Shown one piece after another: positions 1 to 8,883 of a DNA stretch of 64,000 bases. Within the stretch, counting starts at the first letter, position 1; each line of letters opens with the position of its first letter. The stretch is from contig NZ_CP020330.1 in assembly GCF_002043005.1 (NCBI RefSeq), positions 828,501-892,500 of the forward strand. Direction: 5' to 3'. The notes under the pieces are model-generated. The model had not been told where the DNA came from and searched no databases. It worked only from the letters and a program-made list of their open reading frames with translations. The DNA comes from Martelella mediterranea DSM 17316. GTDB lineage: Bacteria > Pseudomonadota > Alphaproteobacteria > Rhizobiales > Rhizobiaceae. A program made the translations under genes and the position numbers.

Positions 1-180
1 CGGCAGATAGAACATGCCGGCCATCCAGGCGATCACCGCCATGATGTGGATTGCCTTGGCCCAGAGATAGAAATTATCGCGGTCAAAGATGTAGATGCCA
101 AGACAGAGCGCCAGAAACGCCAGCAGCGCCGTCATGGCCCGTCCTGCCGCCTTGCTGCCGGCATTGTTCTGCTCTGCCAT
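1..180 (-). CDS. hemJ: HemJ-type protoporphyrinogen oxidase, N-terminal part
   Basis: The window edge cuts this gene; the first 60 codons are visible, starting at the ATG at 180. It begins with a short polar leader, then a hydrophobic segment (ALLAFLALCLGIYIF), then the conserved HemJ/UPF0093 stretch KAIHIMAVIAWMAGMFYLP, which includes the family histidine. HemJ is an inner-membrane haem protein that oxidises protoporphyrinogen IX to protoporphyrin IX late in haem synthesis. It lies 25 bp downstream of hemE on the same strand, so both are probably co-transcribed. The product call rests only on the N-terminal quarter but the motif is distinctive. Confidence 0.85.
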   Translation of the reverse strand, partial: MAEQNNAGSKAAGRAMTALLAFLALCLGIYIFDRDNFYLWAKAIHIMAVIAWMAGMFYLP

Positions 181-205
181 CAGGCATCCTCCCTCTTGAA
201 AAAAA

Positions 206-1231
206 TTATTCTTCGCCTCTCACGAGCCGGACAAGCGCTGCCACATGCTCCGGATCGGCCTCGGGCGTGATTCCGTGGCCAAGATTGAAGATCAGCGGTC
301 CGTCCGCAAGCGCTTCGAGAATGGCAAGGGCGCGGCTTTTCATCGCATGGCCGCCGGCGACCACGGAAAGCGGGTCAAGATTGCCCTGCACTGGCCCATC
401 CTTCTGCAGGTCTCTGGCGATGGCAAGAGGCACCGTCCAGTCGAGGCCGATCGCGTCCGCGCCAGTCTTGGCGCGATACGAGGCGAGGTTGGGGCCCGCG
501 CCCTTGGCGAAGGCGATGATCTTCGCCTCCGGATGCGCCGCCCGCACTTTCGCAACGATCCGCGCGACGGGTGCCGCAGCAAAGTCGGCAAAATCCTCCT
601 CGCCGAGCACACCGGCCCAGCTGTCGAAGATCTGCACCGCGCCGGCGCCGGCCTCAAGCTGGCGGATCAGGTAATCGGCCGAGAGATCGGCAAGGTAGTC
701 GAGCAGTTTCAGGAATTCGCGTCTGTGGCGATAGGCAAACAGCCGCGCCGGCGCCTGGTCGGGGGTGCCGCGTCCGGCAATCATATAGGTCGCCACGGTA
801 AAGGGCGCGCCGCAGAAACCGAGCAGCGCCGTTTCCTCCGGTAACTCCCGGCGTATCCGCCTCACCGCTTCGATGACCGGATCGAGCCGGCCTGCGTCAT
901 AGCTCTTTTCAAGAGCCAAGATGCCGTCTGCGTTGATCGGATCAAGTCTCGGTCCTTCCCCGGCCTCAAAGCGGACATTGCGCTTCAGCGCATCGGGAAT
1001 GACCAGAATGTCGGAAAACAGGATCGCCGCGTCAAAGCCATATCGCCTGATCGGCTGCAGCGTCACTTCCGTTGCAAAATCCGGATTATAGCAGAGGTTC
1101 AGAAAGCCTCCGGCCTTCTCCCGCACGGCGCGGTACTCCGGCAGATAGCGTCCTGCCTGGCGCATCAGCCAGATCGGCGGCGGGTTTACGGTTTCGCCAT
1201 CCAGCACCCGTTCCAGTGCTCTTTTCGCCAT
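206..1231 (-). CDS. hemE: Uroporphyrinogen decarboxylase
   Basis: This 341-residue protein has the usual HemE length. It carries the N-terminal signature [14 protein letters not shown] at about residues 21-34, which binds the substrate carboxylates, and the early aspartate region ([16 protein letters not shown]) expected of the family. HemE removes four acetate carboxyls from uroporphyrinogen III to give coproporphyrinogen III in the cytosol. It reads away from the putative replication origin and is followed by hemJ on the same strand. In Caulobacter and Sinorhizobium the gene next to the chromosome origin is also hemE, which is why the gap upstream of its ATG deserves attention. Confidence 0.95.
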   Translation of the reverse strand: MAKRALERVLDGETVNPPPIWLMRQAGRYLPEYRAVREKAGGFLNLCYNPDFATEVTLQPIRRYGFDAAILFSDILVIPDALKRNVRFEAGEGPRLDPINADGILALEKSYDAGRLDPVIEAVRRIRRELPEETALLGFCGAPFTVATYMIAGRGTPDQAPARLFAYRHRREFLKLLDYLADLSADYLIRQLEAGAGAVQIFDSWAGVLGEEDFADFAAAPVARIVAKVRAAHPEAKIIAFAKGAGPNLASYRAKTGADAIGLDWTVPLAIARDLQKDGPVQGNLDPLSVVAGGHAMKSRALAILEALADGPLIFNLGHGITPEADPEHVAALVRLVRGEE

Positions 1232-1639
1232 ATCCCCAGCCTCGCCTCTAAATGAATCTTGTTATCTTCGGTTTCTTTTATTTCTTAGAGTCTGTGACGA
1301 TCAAGGATTAAAGCTTTTGCCGCAGTTATGAGTCATTTCCCCGGTTTCCAGTTTCGCATCGATGATTTTTGGAACCGTGATTTCGGCAAACCGGGGATTT
1401 CGCTGTTCACCTCAATGGATTCAACGCCTCCCGGCTCTGGCGCAAGACGGAAACCCTGTGTAAAACCCACGGCAAAGCGGTGCGATGGTCGGCATTGTCC
1501 CCGTTTTCAACAGGCTGGATTTCACGCTTCCGTCATTTGAGCATATGTGGATAAACACGCGCACTGCCCACAGGCGAAAACCGGATGAGATTTTTCGTCC
1601 CGGTTTCTCCAATGTTATGAACAGCAGGCGAAGGACATC
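1232..1639. other. Putative chromosomal replication origin (oriC) between hemE and ppsR
   Basis: This 408-bp gap holds no plausible gene. Seen directly: one perfect DnaA box (TGTGGATAA, 1546-1554); degenerate boxes near 1457 and 1503 with two mismatches each; an AT-rich stretch at about 1250-1330; and four CcrM-type GANTC sites at 1254, 1288, 1330 and 1418. Known: chromosome origins in Caulobacter and in Sinorhizobium lie beside hemE, and CcrM methylation of GANTC marks replication state in these bacteria. Inferred: this is oriC or part of it. Promoters of the two divergent operons must also lie here. Confidence 0.7.
1546..1554 (-). promoter_or_regulatory. Perfect DnaA box (TTATCCACA on the minus strand)
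   Basis: The plus strand reads TGTGGATAA, the exact complement of the DnaA consensus TTATCCACA. It sits 85 bp upstream of the ppsR start, in the hemE-ppsR gap. A single exact box can occur by chance; its position beside hemE is what gives it weight. Confidence 0.65.
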
Positions 1640-2461
1640 GTGGAAAACCGGAAAAACTTCTTTCACCTGCATCTGATCTCCGATTCGACGGGCGAAACGC
1701 TGATCTCGGCGGGCCGCGCGGTATCCGCCCAGTTCGGCGGTCATGAGCCGATCGAGCATGTCTATCCGCTCATCAGAAGCCGCAAGCAGCTGCTCACCGT
1801 GCTGCGCGCGATCGATGATGCGCCGGGCATCGTGCTTTATACCGTGGTCAACGAGGAGCTTTCCGCCCTGATCCACGAAATGTGTCGCGACATGGGCGTG
1901 CCGAGCGTCAATGTGCTGGAGCCGGTGGCCGCCGTCTTCCAGTCCTATCTCGGCACCACGCTGCAACGCCGCGTCGGCGCCCAGCACAGCCTCAACGAGG
2001 ATTATTTCGCCCGCATCGAGGCGCTGAATTTCACCATGGAACATGATGACGGCCAGATGCCCGAGACCTATGACGAGGCCGATATCGTCATACTGGGGAT
2101 CAGCCGGACATCGAAAACGCCGACATGCGTCTATCTCGCCAATCGCGGCGTCAAGGCGGCCAATATCCCGATCGTGCCGGGGGTTGCCCTGCCGGACAGT
2201 CTCTACAGCGCTGAAAAGCCGCTGATCGTCTGCCTGATCGCGTCCACGGGGCGGATTTCGCAGGTGCGCGAATATCGTGAATTCGGCGCCGGCGGCGATC
2301 ACGGCAAGAGCGATTATACCGACCGCGCCGTCATTGCCGAGGAGCTGAAATATGCCCGCTCGCTGGCCGCCCGAAACGACTGGCCGATCATCGATGTCAC
2401 GCGCCGCTCGATCGAGGAGACGGCGGCCGCCATCCTCGCCCTGAAACACCAGCGCGGCTGA
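1640..2461 (+). CDS. ppsR: Pyruvate, phosphate dikinase / PEP synthase regulatory kinase-pyrophosphorylase
   Basis: A 273-residue protein of the DUF299/PPSR family. The N-terminus has [11 protein letters not shown] (about residues 9-19) and the central P-loop-like signature GISRTSKTP lies near residues 152-160; both are diagnostic. The family switches pyruvate phosphate dikinase or PEP synthase off and on by ADP-dependent phosphorylation and Pi-dependent dephosphorylation of a threonine. The start is a GTG at 1640 with AAGGA just upstream. It is the first gene of a plus-strand run (ppsR-maf-aroE-coaE-dnaQ) reading away from the putative origin. Confidence 0.9.
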   Translation: MENRKNFFHLHLISDSTGETLISAGRAVSAQFGGHEPIEHVYPLIRSRKQLLTVLRAIDDAPGIVLYTVVNEELSALIHEMCRDMGVPSVNVLEPVAAVFQSYLGTTLQRRVGAQHSLNEDYFARIEALNFTMEHDDGQMPETYDEADIVILGISRTSKTPTCVYLANRGVKAANIPIVPGVALPDSLYSAEKPLIVCLIASTGRISQVREYREFGAGGDHGKSDYTDRAVIAEELKYARSLAARNDWPIIDVTRRSIEETAAAILALKHQRG

Positions 2462-2480
2462 CAAGGCCGGAAGGAGAGAC

Positions 2481-3095
2481 ATGAGCGCTACCTATGAAAA
2501 ACCCGCGATCGTGCTTGCCTCGACCAGCCCCTCGCGCCGGGCGCTGCTCGCAAATGCCGGACTCGTCTTCACCGCCAAAAAGCCCGATGTCGACGAGCGC
2601 GCCGTCGAAGCGCCCTATCTGAAGACGGGCGCAACACCCGCCTTCCTGGCGGCTCTGCTGTCGCGCGAAAAGGCGCTCGCTGTTTCGGCGCGGGCGGAAA
2701 ATGCTTTTGTGATCGGTGGCGACCAGGTCATGGAATTCGAAGGCCGGCCCTATTCCAAGCCGGAAAGCCGGGAAGAGGCCCGCGATCATCTCAAGCGGCT
2801 TTCGGGCAAAAGCCATTCGCTGATCAGCGCATTCGCCATCGCCAGAGACGGCGAAATTGTCTTCGAAGCCGCGGAGACGGCGCGGCTCACCATGCGCACA
2901 CTCGGTGAGGCGGCGATCGATCGCTATCTCGCGCTGCTACCGGATGAGGTGCTTTTTTCCTCCGGCGTTTACCAGCTTGAAGGACCGGGCGTGCAACTGT
3001 TTTCGAAAATCGAGGGCGACTTTTTCACGATACTGGGCCTGCCGATGCTGACGCTTTTGAAGGCCTTGCGCAAACTGGGAGCGATTGATGAATGA
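2481..3095 (+). CDS. maf: Maf-family nucleoside triphosphate pyrophosphatase (YceF-like)
   Basis: A 204-residue Maf protein. It has the N-terminal signature LASTSPSRRALLANAGL (about residues 11-27), the conserved aspartate in VIGGDQVM, and the C-terminal YQLEGPGVQLF...GDFFTILGLP block typical of the YceF subgroup. These enzymes hydrolyse modified or non-canonical nucleotides (YceF prefers 7-methyl-GTP) to monophosphate and pyrophosphate. A good Shine-Dalgarno, AAGGAGAG, precedes the ATG. It starts 19 bp after ppsR and its stop overlaps the start of aroE. The exact substrate cannot be told from sequence. Confidence 0.88.
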   Translation: MSATYEKPAIVLASTSPSRRALLANAGLVFTAKKPDVDERAVEAPYLKTGATPAFLAALLSREKALAVSARAENAFVIGGDQVMEFEGRPYSKPESREEARDHLKRLSGKSHSLISAFAIARDGEIVFEAAETARLTMRTLGEAAIDRYLALLPDEVLFSSGVYQLEGPGVQLFSKIEGDFFTILGLPMLTLLKALRKLGAIDE

Positions 3096-3948
3096 TTCAC
3101 GTGAAACGGCAAAGCCAAGGGCCTGCGTCATCGGCCATCCGGTGGATCAATCGCGCTCGCCGCTGGTGCATGGCTACTGGCTGAAGAAATACGACATTGA
3201 CGGGGACTATGTCCGCCAGGATGTCGCGCCCGGCGCAATCGGCGAATTCATGGAAAAGTTGCGTTCCGGCGAGGCCGGCTATGTCGGCTGCAATGTCACC
3301 ATGCCCTACAAGGCCGCGGCCTTCGAGCTTGCCGATGAGCGCGACGAGCTTGCCACCACGCTCGGCGTCGCCAACACGCTGTGGGTGGAAGACGGCCGCA
3401 TCCACGCCACCAATACCGATGGATTCGGCTTTGCCAGCAGCCTCGACGCGCTCCATCCCGGCTGGGATTATGCCGAGCGCGCGGTGGTGCTGGGCGCCGG
3501 CGGCGGGGCGAGCGCCGTGGTGCTGGCGCTGAAGAACCGCGGCTTTTCCCATGTCCATATCGTCAACCGCACGCTGGCGCGCGCCTCCGAACTCGCCTTC
3601 AGGCTCGGCGACCGGGTCCATGCCCACGACATGGACAATCTCGAGGCGGTGATGGAAGGCGCGGGCCTGTTCGTCAACACCACCTCGCTCGGCATGAAGG
3701 GCGGCGCGGTGCCGGATTTCGATTTTTCGCCACTGCATGAAAACGCGATCGTCGCCGATATCGTCTATGTGCCGCTCGAAACGCCGATCCTCAAACAGGC
3801 GAAACAACAGGGTTTCAGGACCGCCGAGGGGATCGGCATGCTGCTTTATCAGGCCGTGCCCGGTTTCGAGAAATGGTTCGGCAGGACGCCCGAGGTCGAT
3901 GACGGGCTGATGACCGAAATCCTCGCCGATCTCGGGGAAACCGCATGA
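3088..3948 (+). CDS. aroE: Shikimate dehydrogenase
   Basis: AroE reduces 3-dehydroshikimate to shikimate with NADPH in the aromatic amino acid pathway. The 286-residue protein has the substrate motif QSRSPLVHGYW near residues 18-28, catalytic Lys in GCNVTMPYKAAAF, Asp in NTDGFGF, and the NADP Rossmann stretch VLGAGGGASAVV followed by NRT. ATG at 3088 is preferred over the TTG directly before it. The start overlaps the maf stop and the end overlaps coaE (ATGA), so translation is probably coupled through the operon. Confidence 0.93.
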   Translation: MNDSRETAKPRACVIGHPVDQSRSPLVHGYWLKKYDIDGDYVRQDVAPGAIGEFMEKLRSGEAGYVGCNVTMPYKAAAFELADERDELATTLGVANTLWVEDGRIHATNTDGFGFASSLDALHPGWDYAERAVVLGAGGGASAVVLALKNRGFSHVHIVNRTLARASELAFRLGDRVHAHDMDNLEAVMEGAGLFVNTTSLGMKGGAVPDFDFSPLHENAIVADIVYVPLETPILKQAKQQGFRTAEGIGMLLYQAVPGFEKWFGRTPEVDDGLMTEILADLGETA

Positions 3949-4568
3949 TCGTGCTCGGCCTCACCGGATCGATCGGCATGGGCAAGTCGACCACGGCGGG
4001 CTTTTTCGCCGAGGCCGGCATGCCGGTCTTCAATGCCGATGACGCCGTGCACCGGCTTTATCGCGGCCGTGCTGTCGAACCTGTGGAAGCGGCCTTCCCC
4101 GGCGTCGCCGTCAATGGCGCGATCGACCGGCAGAAGCTCAGCAAAGCGCTTGCCGGCAAGGCCGAGAACTTCAAGCGGCTCGAGGCGATCGTCCACCCGC
4201 TGGTGCGCGAGGAACGACGCGCCTTTCTGAAACAGGCCAGCGTCGATGGCGCGCCGATCGCGGTGCTCGACATACCGCTGCTTTACGAGACCGGCGGCGA
4301 GCGCGATGTCGATTATGTCGTGGTCGTCACCTGCGATCCGGAAATCCAGCGCCAACGCGTGCTGTCGCGGCCGGAAATGACGGTGGAAAAACTCGAAACC
4401 GTGCTGAAACAACAGTTCCCCGATGGCGAAAAACGCGCGCGGGCCGATTATATTGTCGACACTGGCAATGGCATGGACGCGGCGCGCGCGGCGGTTGGCG
4501 CGATCATTGCCGAACTGAAAACACGGGGCCCGCGGGCGACAAGAGACAGCACAAGGGACAGCATCTGA
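3945..4568 (+). CDS. coaE: Dephospho-CoA kinase
   Basis: CoaE phosphorylates the ribose 3'-OH of dephospho-CoA, the last step of coenzyme A synthesis. The P-loop GLTGSIGMGKST is at residues 5-16, the substrate-binding Asp-Asp follows in FNADDAVH, and DIPLLYE lies in the middle, all as expected. The length of 207 residues is normal, with a slightly extended basic C-terminus (RGPRATRDSTRDS). It overlaps aroE by four bases and its stop shares a base with the dnaQ start. The other CoA gene in this window is coaBC at 10841. Confidence 0.93.
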   Translation: MIVLGLTGSIGMGKSTTAGFFAEAGMPVFNADDAVHRLYRGRAVEPVEAAFPGVAVNGAIDRQKLSKALAGKAENFKRLEAIVHPLVREERRAFLKQASVDGAPIAVLDIPLLYETGGERDVDYVVVVTCDPEIQRQRVLSRPEMTVEKLETVLKQQFPDGEKRARADYIVDTGNGMDAARAAVGAIIAELKTRGPRATRDSTRDSI

Positions 4569-5281
4569 TGAAGGCGCAGCGCGATATCATCTTCGATACC
4601 GAAACCACAGGTATGGACAAGAATGACGATCGGATCATCGAGATCGGCGCGGTCGAACTGATCGACCATTTTCCGACCGGGCGCACCTTCCACGTCTATA
4701 TCAATGCCGATGGCAAGACCGTGCATCCGGAAGCCCTGCAGGTGCATGGAATCACCGACGAGTTCCTGCAGGACAAGCCGAAATTCTCGGAAATCGCCGA
4801 TGATCTTCTGGCCTTTTTCGAGGGTGCGCGCTGGATCGCCCACAACGCCGCCTTCGATATGGGCTTCATCAATGTCGAGCTCGGTCGCCTTGGCAAGGGA
4901 CCGATCGCCGATGACATGGTTCTCGACACGCTGGCACTGGCGCGCCGCAAGCATCCGATGGGCCCCAACAGCCTCGACGCGCTCTGCAAGCGTTATTCGA
5001 TCGACAATGCCCACCGCACCAAGCACGGCGCGCTGCTCGATGCCGAACTGCTGGCGGAAGTCTATATCGAGATGTCGGGCGGCCGGCAGGCGGCGTTTCG
5101 CCTCGTCAATGCTGGCGATGGCGACCAGTATGACGCCGACGGCAATGTCCGCAAGCTCCCCCCCCTCGTCCGCCCCCGCCCCCTTGCCCCGCGCATTCAC
5201 CCGGAAGAACTGGAAGCCCACGCGAAAATGGTCGCCGAGATCGGCGACAAGGCGTTGTGGCATTCGGTGGCGGTGGAGTAG
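4568..5281 (+). CDS. dnaQ: DNA polymerase III epsilon subunit (3'-5' proofreading exonuclease)
   Basis: A 237-residue DEDDh exonuclease. Exo I is IIFDTETTGMDKNDDRIIEIG (residues about 8-28, D-x-E), Exo II is HNAAFDMGF (about 95-103), and Exo III has H and D in KHGALLDAELL (about 154-164). After the nuclease domain comes a proline-rich linker and a short C-terminal part that would contact the alpha subunit, as in DnaQ rather than a stand-alone nuclease. It is the last gene of the operon. In several rhizobia secB follows nearby; here an inverted repeat and a minus-strand gene follow instead. Confidence 0.92.
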   Translation: MKAQRDIIFDTETTGMDKNDDRIIEIGAVELIDHFPTGRTFHVYINADGKTVHPEALQVHGITDEFLQDKPKFSEIADDLLAFFEGARWIAHNAAFDMGFINVELGRLGKGPIADDMVLDTLALARRKHPMGPNSLDALCKRYSIDNAHRTKHGALLDAELLAEVYIEMSGGRQAAFRLVNAGDGDQYDADGNVRKLPPLVRPRPLAPRIHPEELEAHAKMVAEIGDKALWHSVAVE

Positions 5282-5304
5282 CGGGCACGGCTTCGCCGCT
5301 TGCT

Positions 5305-5456
5305 CCCAATACTCTCTCCCGCTGGCGGGAGAGATGCCCCGACAGGGGCAGTGAGGGTGGCGCAGCGTATCAAGCCGTGAGGGCGTTCGCGGTGATGGAC
5401 TCCCCCCTCACTGTCGCTTTCGCGACATCTCTCCCCTCCGGGGCGAGAAGATTGGG
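5305..5456. repeat. Inverted-repeat element made of two related double-hairpin arms
   Basis: The left arm (5305-5357) and the right arm (5405-5456, inverted) align over about 52 bp, both running CCCAAT - hairpin - GGGAGAGATG - hairpin - CAGTGAGGG. The inner hairpin stem is TGCCCC/GGGGCA in the left arm but TGTCGC/GCGACA in the right, so both strands of the stem changed together. The arms are separated by about 47 bp. This looks like a member of an intergenic repeat family of the kind known in rhizobia (RIME-like); the exact family is not known to me. It could also terminate transcription between convergent dnaQ and the epimerase gene. Confidence 0.7.
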
Positions 5457-5505
5457 GGCTATGCGGTCAAGCCATACGCGACAGCCGTTTTCTTTCCGCC
5501 ACGCC

Positions 5506-6396
5506 TCACCTCACATATTTGCGCCAGTCATGCTCTTCCTTGAACCCGAGAACCTCGCGGATCTTGCGGTTGGAGAGCGGGGCCTCGTATTCGTCCAATT
5601 CGCGCGTGATTGGCGTATTGGGCGCGTATTTGGCGAGGAAACTCCTGGTCGGTTCGTTGGCGGTGATGGTGTCGTTGGTGGCGTTGAACACCTGAAAGCC
5701 GAGGCCATCCTTTTCGAGGCAGAGATCGACGATCTGGCCGAGATCGCGGGCGTCGATATAGCTCCAGGCATTGCGCTTGCGCGACGGCGGGTCGGCGAGG
5801 AAGCCCGGGAAATTGACGTAGTCTTCCGGCGAGATCACGTTGCCGATCCTGAGGGCGTAAATGTCGGCGCCAAAGCGCATGGCGAAGGCACGCGCGGTCT
5901 TTTCGTTGCAGACCTTGGAAAGCCCGTAGCTGTCCATCGGGTCGACATCGTAATCCTCTTCCAGCGGGAAGGACTTGAAGTCCTTGTCGCCCTCGGTGAA
6001 GCAGACGCCATAGGTGGTTTCGCTCGACGCGATGATCACCTTGCGCACGCCAAGTTTCATCGCCGCCTCAATGACATTGTAGGTCGAGACCACATTGGTC
6101 TCATAGGTCACATTGTCGGGCTGCAGCAGCACCCGCGGCACGGCGGCGAAATGGACGACCGCGTCCGGCGCCTCCGGCAGCGCGCCGCTCTCATAGCCCT
6201 CAAAGCCGAAATGCATCGAAAGCGCGTTGAAAACCTCGCCGCTCTTGGTGAGATCGGTGGTGAGCGTGTTCACGCCGGGATGGTCGAACGGTTTCAGGTC
6301 GAGATTGAGGACGGAATGCCCCTTGTCCAGAAGATAGGGTATGACGTCGCGGCCGGCCTTGCCGCTGCCGCCGGTGAAAACGATACGCTTGCTCAT
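5506..6396 (-). CDS. NAD-dependent epimerase/dehydratase, extended SDR family
   Basis: A 296-residue protein with the extended-SDR Rossmann motif TGGSGKAGRDV (about residues 8-18), the catalytic Ser region IIASSETTYG and the Tyr-Lys pair in SYGLSKVCNE (about 161-170). WSYIDARDLGQI is the usual nucleotide-sugar epimerase block. Such enzymes act on UDP-sugars or free sugar acids using bound NAD. There is no polysaccharide or sugar operon next to it, so the substrate is open; a UDP-glucose 4-epimerase-like or uronate dehydrogenase-like role are both possible. It is convergent to dnaQ and divergent from the SorC-type regulator. Confidence 0.75.
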   Translation of the reverse strand: MSKRIVFTGGSGKAGRDVIPYLLDKGHSVLNLDLKPFDHPGVNTLTTDLTKSGEVFNALSMHFGFEGYESGALPEAPDAVVHFAAVPRVLLQPDNVTYETNVVSTYNVIEAAMKLGVRKVIIASSETTYGVCFTEGDKDFKSFPLEEDYDVDPMDSYGLSKVCNEKTARAFAMRFGADIYALRIGNVISPEDYVNFPGFLADPPSRKRNAWSYIDARDLGQIVDLCLEKDGLGFQVFNATNDTITANEPTRSFLAKYAPNTPITRELDEYEAPLSNRKIREVLGFKEEHDWRKYVR

Positions 6397-6632
6397 GGTT
6401 CCTCACTGTCCGCCGTCTGGAAATGGCGGCTTTTCCCGATCCGTTCGGGCGGCGCGAAACCGCCGCTGCCTGCTTTTATCGTCATCGCCCCCCGATCGAC
6501 AAGCGCCCGCGTGCCGAAAACCGGTTTCCGGGGAATGAGCGACGGCAAGCGCCGGGACTGGTTCCCTTCAGGCGCAGCAGACACTAAGCTGCCGGTTGAC
6601 GAAGGCTCAACCAAGGAAGATGGCGGCCCGCA

Positions 6633-7586
6633 ATGGCGAAAAAAATCGGCAAAACTTCCCGTCTCGACGATGCGGCGCGCGCCGGCTGGCTTTACTATGT
6701 CGCCGGGCGCACCCAAGACGAGATTGCCGCCGCCATGGGCATTTCCCGCCAGAGCGCCCAGCGCCTGGTATCGCTCGCCATGTCGGAACGCCTGATCAAG
6801 GTCCGCCTCGACCACCCGATCGCCGAATGCCTGGCGCTTTCAAGCGCGCTTCAGCAGGAATTCGGGCTGAAACAGGCAGTGGTGGTGCCGAGCGATCCGG
6901 GCTCCGACAGTTCCGTCGCCGGCATTGCCGAGGAAGGAGCCGCCGAAATCGAGCGCTGGCTGAAACGCGCCGAGCCGACGGTGCTTGCCATGGGCACCGG
7001 GCGCACGCTGCGCGCCGCCGTGGAACAATTGCCGCCGATGGATTGCCCGCAACACCGGATCGTCTCGCTCACCGGCAATATCAGCCCGGATGGCTCCGCG
7101 GCCTATTACAACGTCATCTTCCTGATGGCCGACGCCATCAATGCCCGCCATTTCCCGATGCCGCTGCCGGTTCTGGTATCGACGCCCGAGGAGCGCATCC
7201 TGTTTCACGCCCAGCCGCTGGTGAAGCCGACGCTGGAGCTCGGCGCCACGGCGGATGCGACATTCGTCGGCATCGGCGAGCTTGGCGCGCACGCGCCCCT
7301 TCTGGTCGATGGCTTCCTGACGGCCGGCGAGATGGAGGAACTGCTTGCCGCAGGCGCCGCCGGCGAAATCTGCGGCTGGATCTTCGACGACAACGGCCAG
7401 CTTCTGGACCACCCGATCAACCAGCGCGTCGCCAGCATTCCCATTCCGGTTCATGAGGATACCACGGTATTTGGCCTCGCCCGCGGCGCGCGCAAGCATC
7501 GCGCCATCCGCGCCGCCGTCCGCGGCGGACAGATCAACGCGCTGATCACCGATGAGGACGCGGCCCGCTATCTGTTGAAGGGCTGA
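6633..7586 (+). CDS. SorC/DeoR-type sugar-binding transcriptional regulator
   Basis: A 317-residue regulator. An N-terminal helix-turn-helix (YYVAGRTQDEIAAAMGISRQ... about residues 21-50) precedes a C-terminal sugar-phosphate binding domain with the phosphate-loop-like region TVLAMGTGRTLRAAVE and a late block FVGIGELG typical of SorC proteins. These repressors or activators respond to phosphorylated sugars or polyols, and rhizobial relatives control polyol and sugar transport operons. No transporter lies beside it here, so its target is not evident; it reads divergently from the epimerase, which is a candidate target. An AAGGA lies upstream of the ATG. Confidence 0.8.
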   Translation: MAKKIGKTSRLDDAARAGWLYYVAGRTQDEIAAAMGISRQSAQRLVSLAMSERLIKVRLDHPIAECLALSSALQQEFGLKQAVVVPSDPGSDSSVAGIAEEGAAEIERWLKRAEPTVLAMGTGRTLRAAVEQLPPMDCPQHRIVSLTGNISPDGSAAYYNVIFLMADAINARHFPMPLPVLVSTPEERILFHAQPLVKPTLELGATADATFVGIGELGAHAPLLVDGFLTAGEMEELLAAGAAGEICGWIFDDNGQLLDHPINQRVASIPIPVHEDTTVFGLARGARKHRAIRAAVRGGQINALITDEDAARYLLKG

Positions 7587-7730
7587 GAGCGTTGCGGCCG
7601 GGGCTTTATGCTGTCGACCCGGCGAAATCCCCGCTTCGAGGTTGATTTTACCGTCCGCTTGAATATGTAGACCTCGACAGCCCGTCGCGCCCGGGCGCTT
7701 CTTTGACGCCGCCTGAAAGAGGTCACGCCG

Positions 7731-8825
7731 ATGCAAACGCCCTATTATCTCATCGACAAGCAGCGCCTGACGGCGAATATGGAAAAGATCGCCTGGCTGC
7801 GCCAGGCCTCCGGCGCGAAGGCCCTGCTCGCGCTCAAATGCTTCGCCACCTGGTCGGTGTTCGACCTGATGAGCCAGTATATGGACGGCACCACCTCGTC
7901 ATCGCTCTACGAGGTCAAGCTCGGCTACGAGAAATTCGGCGGCGAGACCCATGCCTATTCGGTGGCCTACGGCGAAGACGAGATCGACGAAGTGCTCGCC
8001 AATTGCGACAAGATCATCTTCAATTCGGTCGGTCAGCTTTCCCGGTTCGAGCGTCAGTCGGCTGACAGGATCCGCGGCCTGCGCGTCAACCCGCAGGTCT
8101 CGAGCTCGGATTTCGACCTCGCCGATCCCGCCCGGCCGTTCTCGCGGCTTGGCGAGCACGATCCGGCGGTGATCGAGCCGGTGCTCGACAAGGTTTCGGG
8201 CTTCATGTTCCATAATAATTGCGAAAACGAGGATTTCGAACGTTTCGACGACATGCTCGGCGTGATCGAAGAGCGTTTTGGCCATCTCCTCTCGCAGCTT
8301 GATTGGGTCAGCCTTGGCGGCGGCATCCATTTCACCGGCGAAAACTATCCGCTGGAAAGGCTCGCCGACCGGCTGAAGGCGTTTTCGGAGAAATACGGCG
8401 TTCAGGTCTATCTGGAACCCGGCGAGGCGGCGATTACGGGTGCCGCGACGCTGGAAGTGACGGTGCTCGACACGCTCAACAACGGCAAGGATCTCGCCAT
8501 CGTCGATTCATCGATCGAGGCCCATATGCTCGATCTGCTGATCTATCGCGAGCGCGCCACGATTTTGCCCGATACCGGGCCGCACAAGGTTATGATCTGC
8601 GGCAAGTCCTGCCTTGCGGGCGATATTTTCGGCGAGTTTTCCTTCGAGCAGCCGGTCAGGGTCGGCGATCGTCTTTCGATCGAAAACGCCGCCGGTTATA
8701 CGATGGTCAAGAAGAACTGGTTCAATGGCGTGAAAATGCCGGCGATCGCCCATCGGGAGCTGGATGGAACCATCCGCCCCGTGCGCCAGTTCGGCTATGA
8801 GGATTATGTCGCGAGCCTTTCGTGA
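7731..8825 (+). CDS. nspC: Carboxynorspermidine/carboxyspermidine decarboxylase
   Basis: A 364-residue fold III (alanine-racemase-like) PLP decarboxylase. The Schiff-base lysine is K36 in LLALKCFATW, and the C-terminal substrate/PLP region has CGKSCLAGDIFGEF with the Cys and Asp of the active site. NspC removes CO2 from carboxyspermidine or carboxynorspermidine, giving spermidine or norspermidine. A Shine-Dalgarno (AAGAGG) precedes the ATG. It is followed 58 bp downstream by the matching carboxy(nor)spermidine dehydrogenase, so the two-step alternative spermidine pathway is complete here apart from the aspartate semialdehyde supply. Confidence 0.9.
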   Translation: MQTPYYLIDKQRLTANMEKIAWLRQASGAKALLALKCFATWSVFDLMSQYMDGTTSSSLYEVKLGYEKFGGETHAYSVAYGEDEIDEVLANCDKIIFNSVGQLSRFERQSADRIRGLRVNPQVSSSDFDLADPARPFSRLGEHDPAVIEPVLDKVSGFMFHNNCENEDFERFDDMLGVIEERFGHLLSQLDWVSLGGGIHFTGENYPLERLADRLKAFSEKYGVQVYLEPGEAAITGAATLEVTVLDTLNNGKDLAIVDSSIEAHMLDLLIYRERATILPDTGPHKVMICGKSCLAGDIFGEFSFEQPVRVGDRLSIENAAGYTMVKKNWFNGVKMPAIAHRELDGTIRPVRQFGYEDYVASLS

Positions 8826-8883
8826 CGCTTGATTTTTCACCGGCCCAGCGGCCACAACGGACGAAACCGGAGACGTTGTCCTG

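Noticed and set aside
5257..6795. A 512-codon plus-strand frame through the inverted repeat and epimerase gene
   Set aside because: It has no domain content and covers the minus-strand epimerase with clear SDR motifs.
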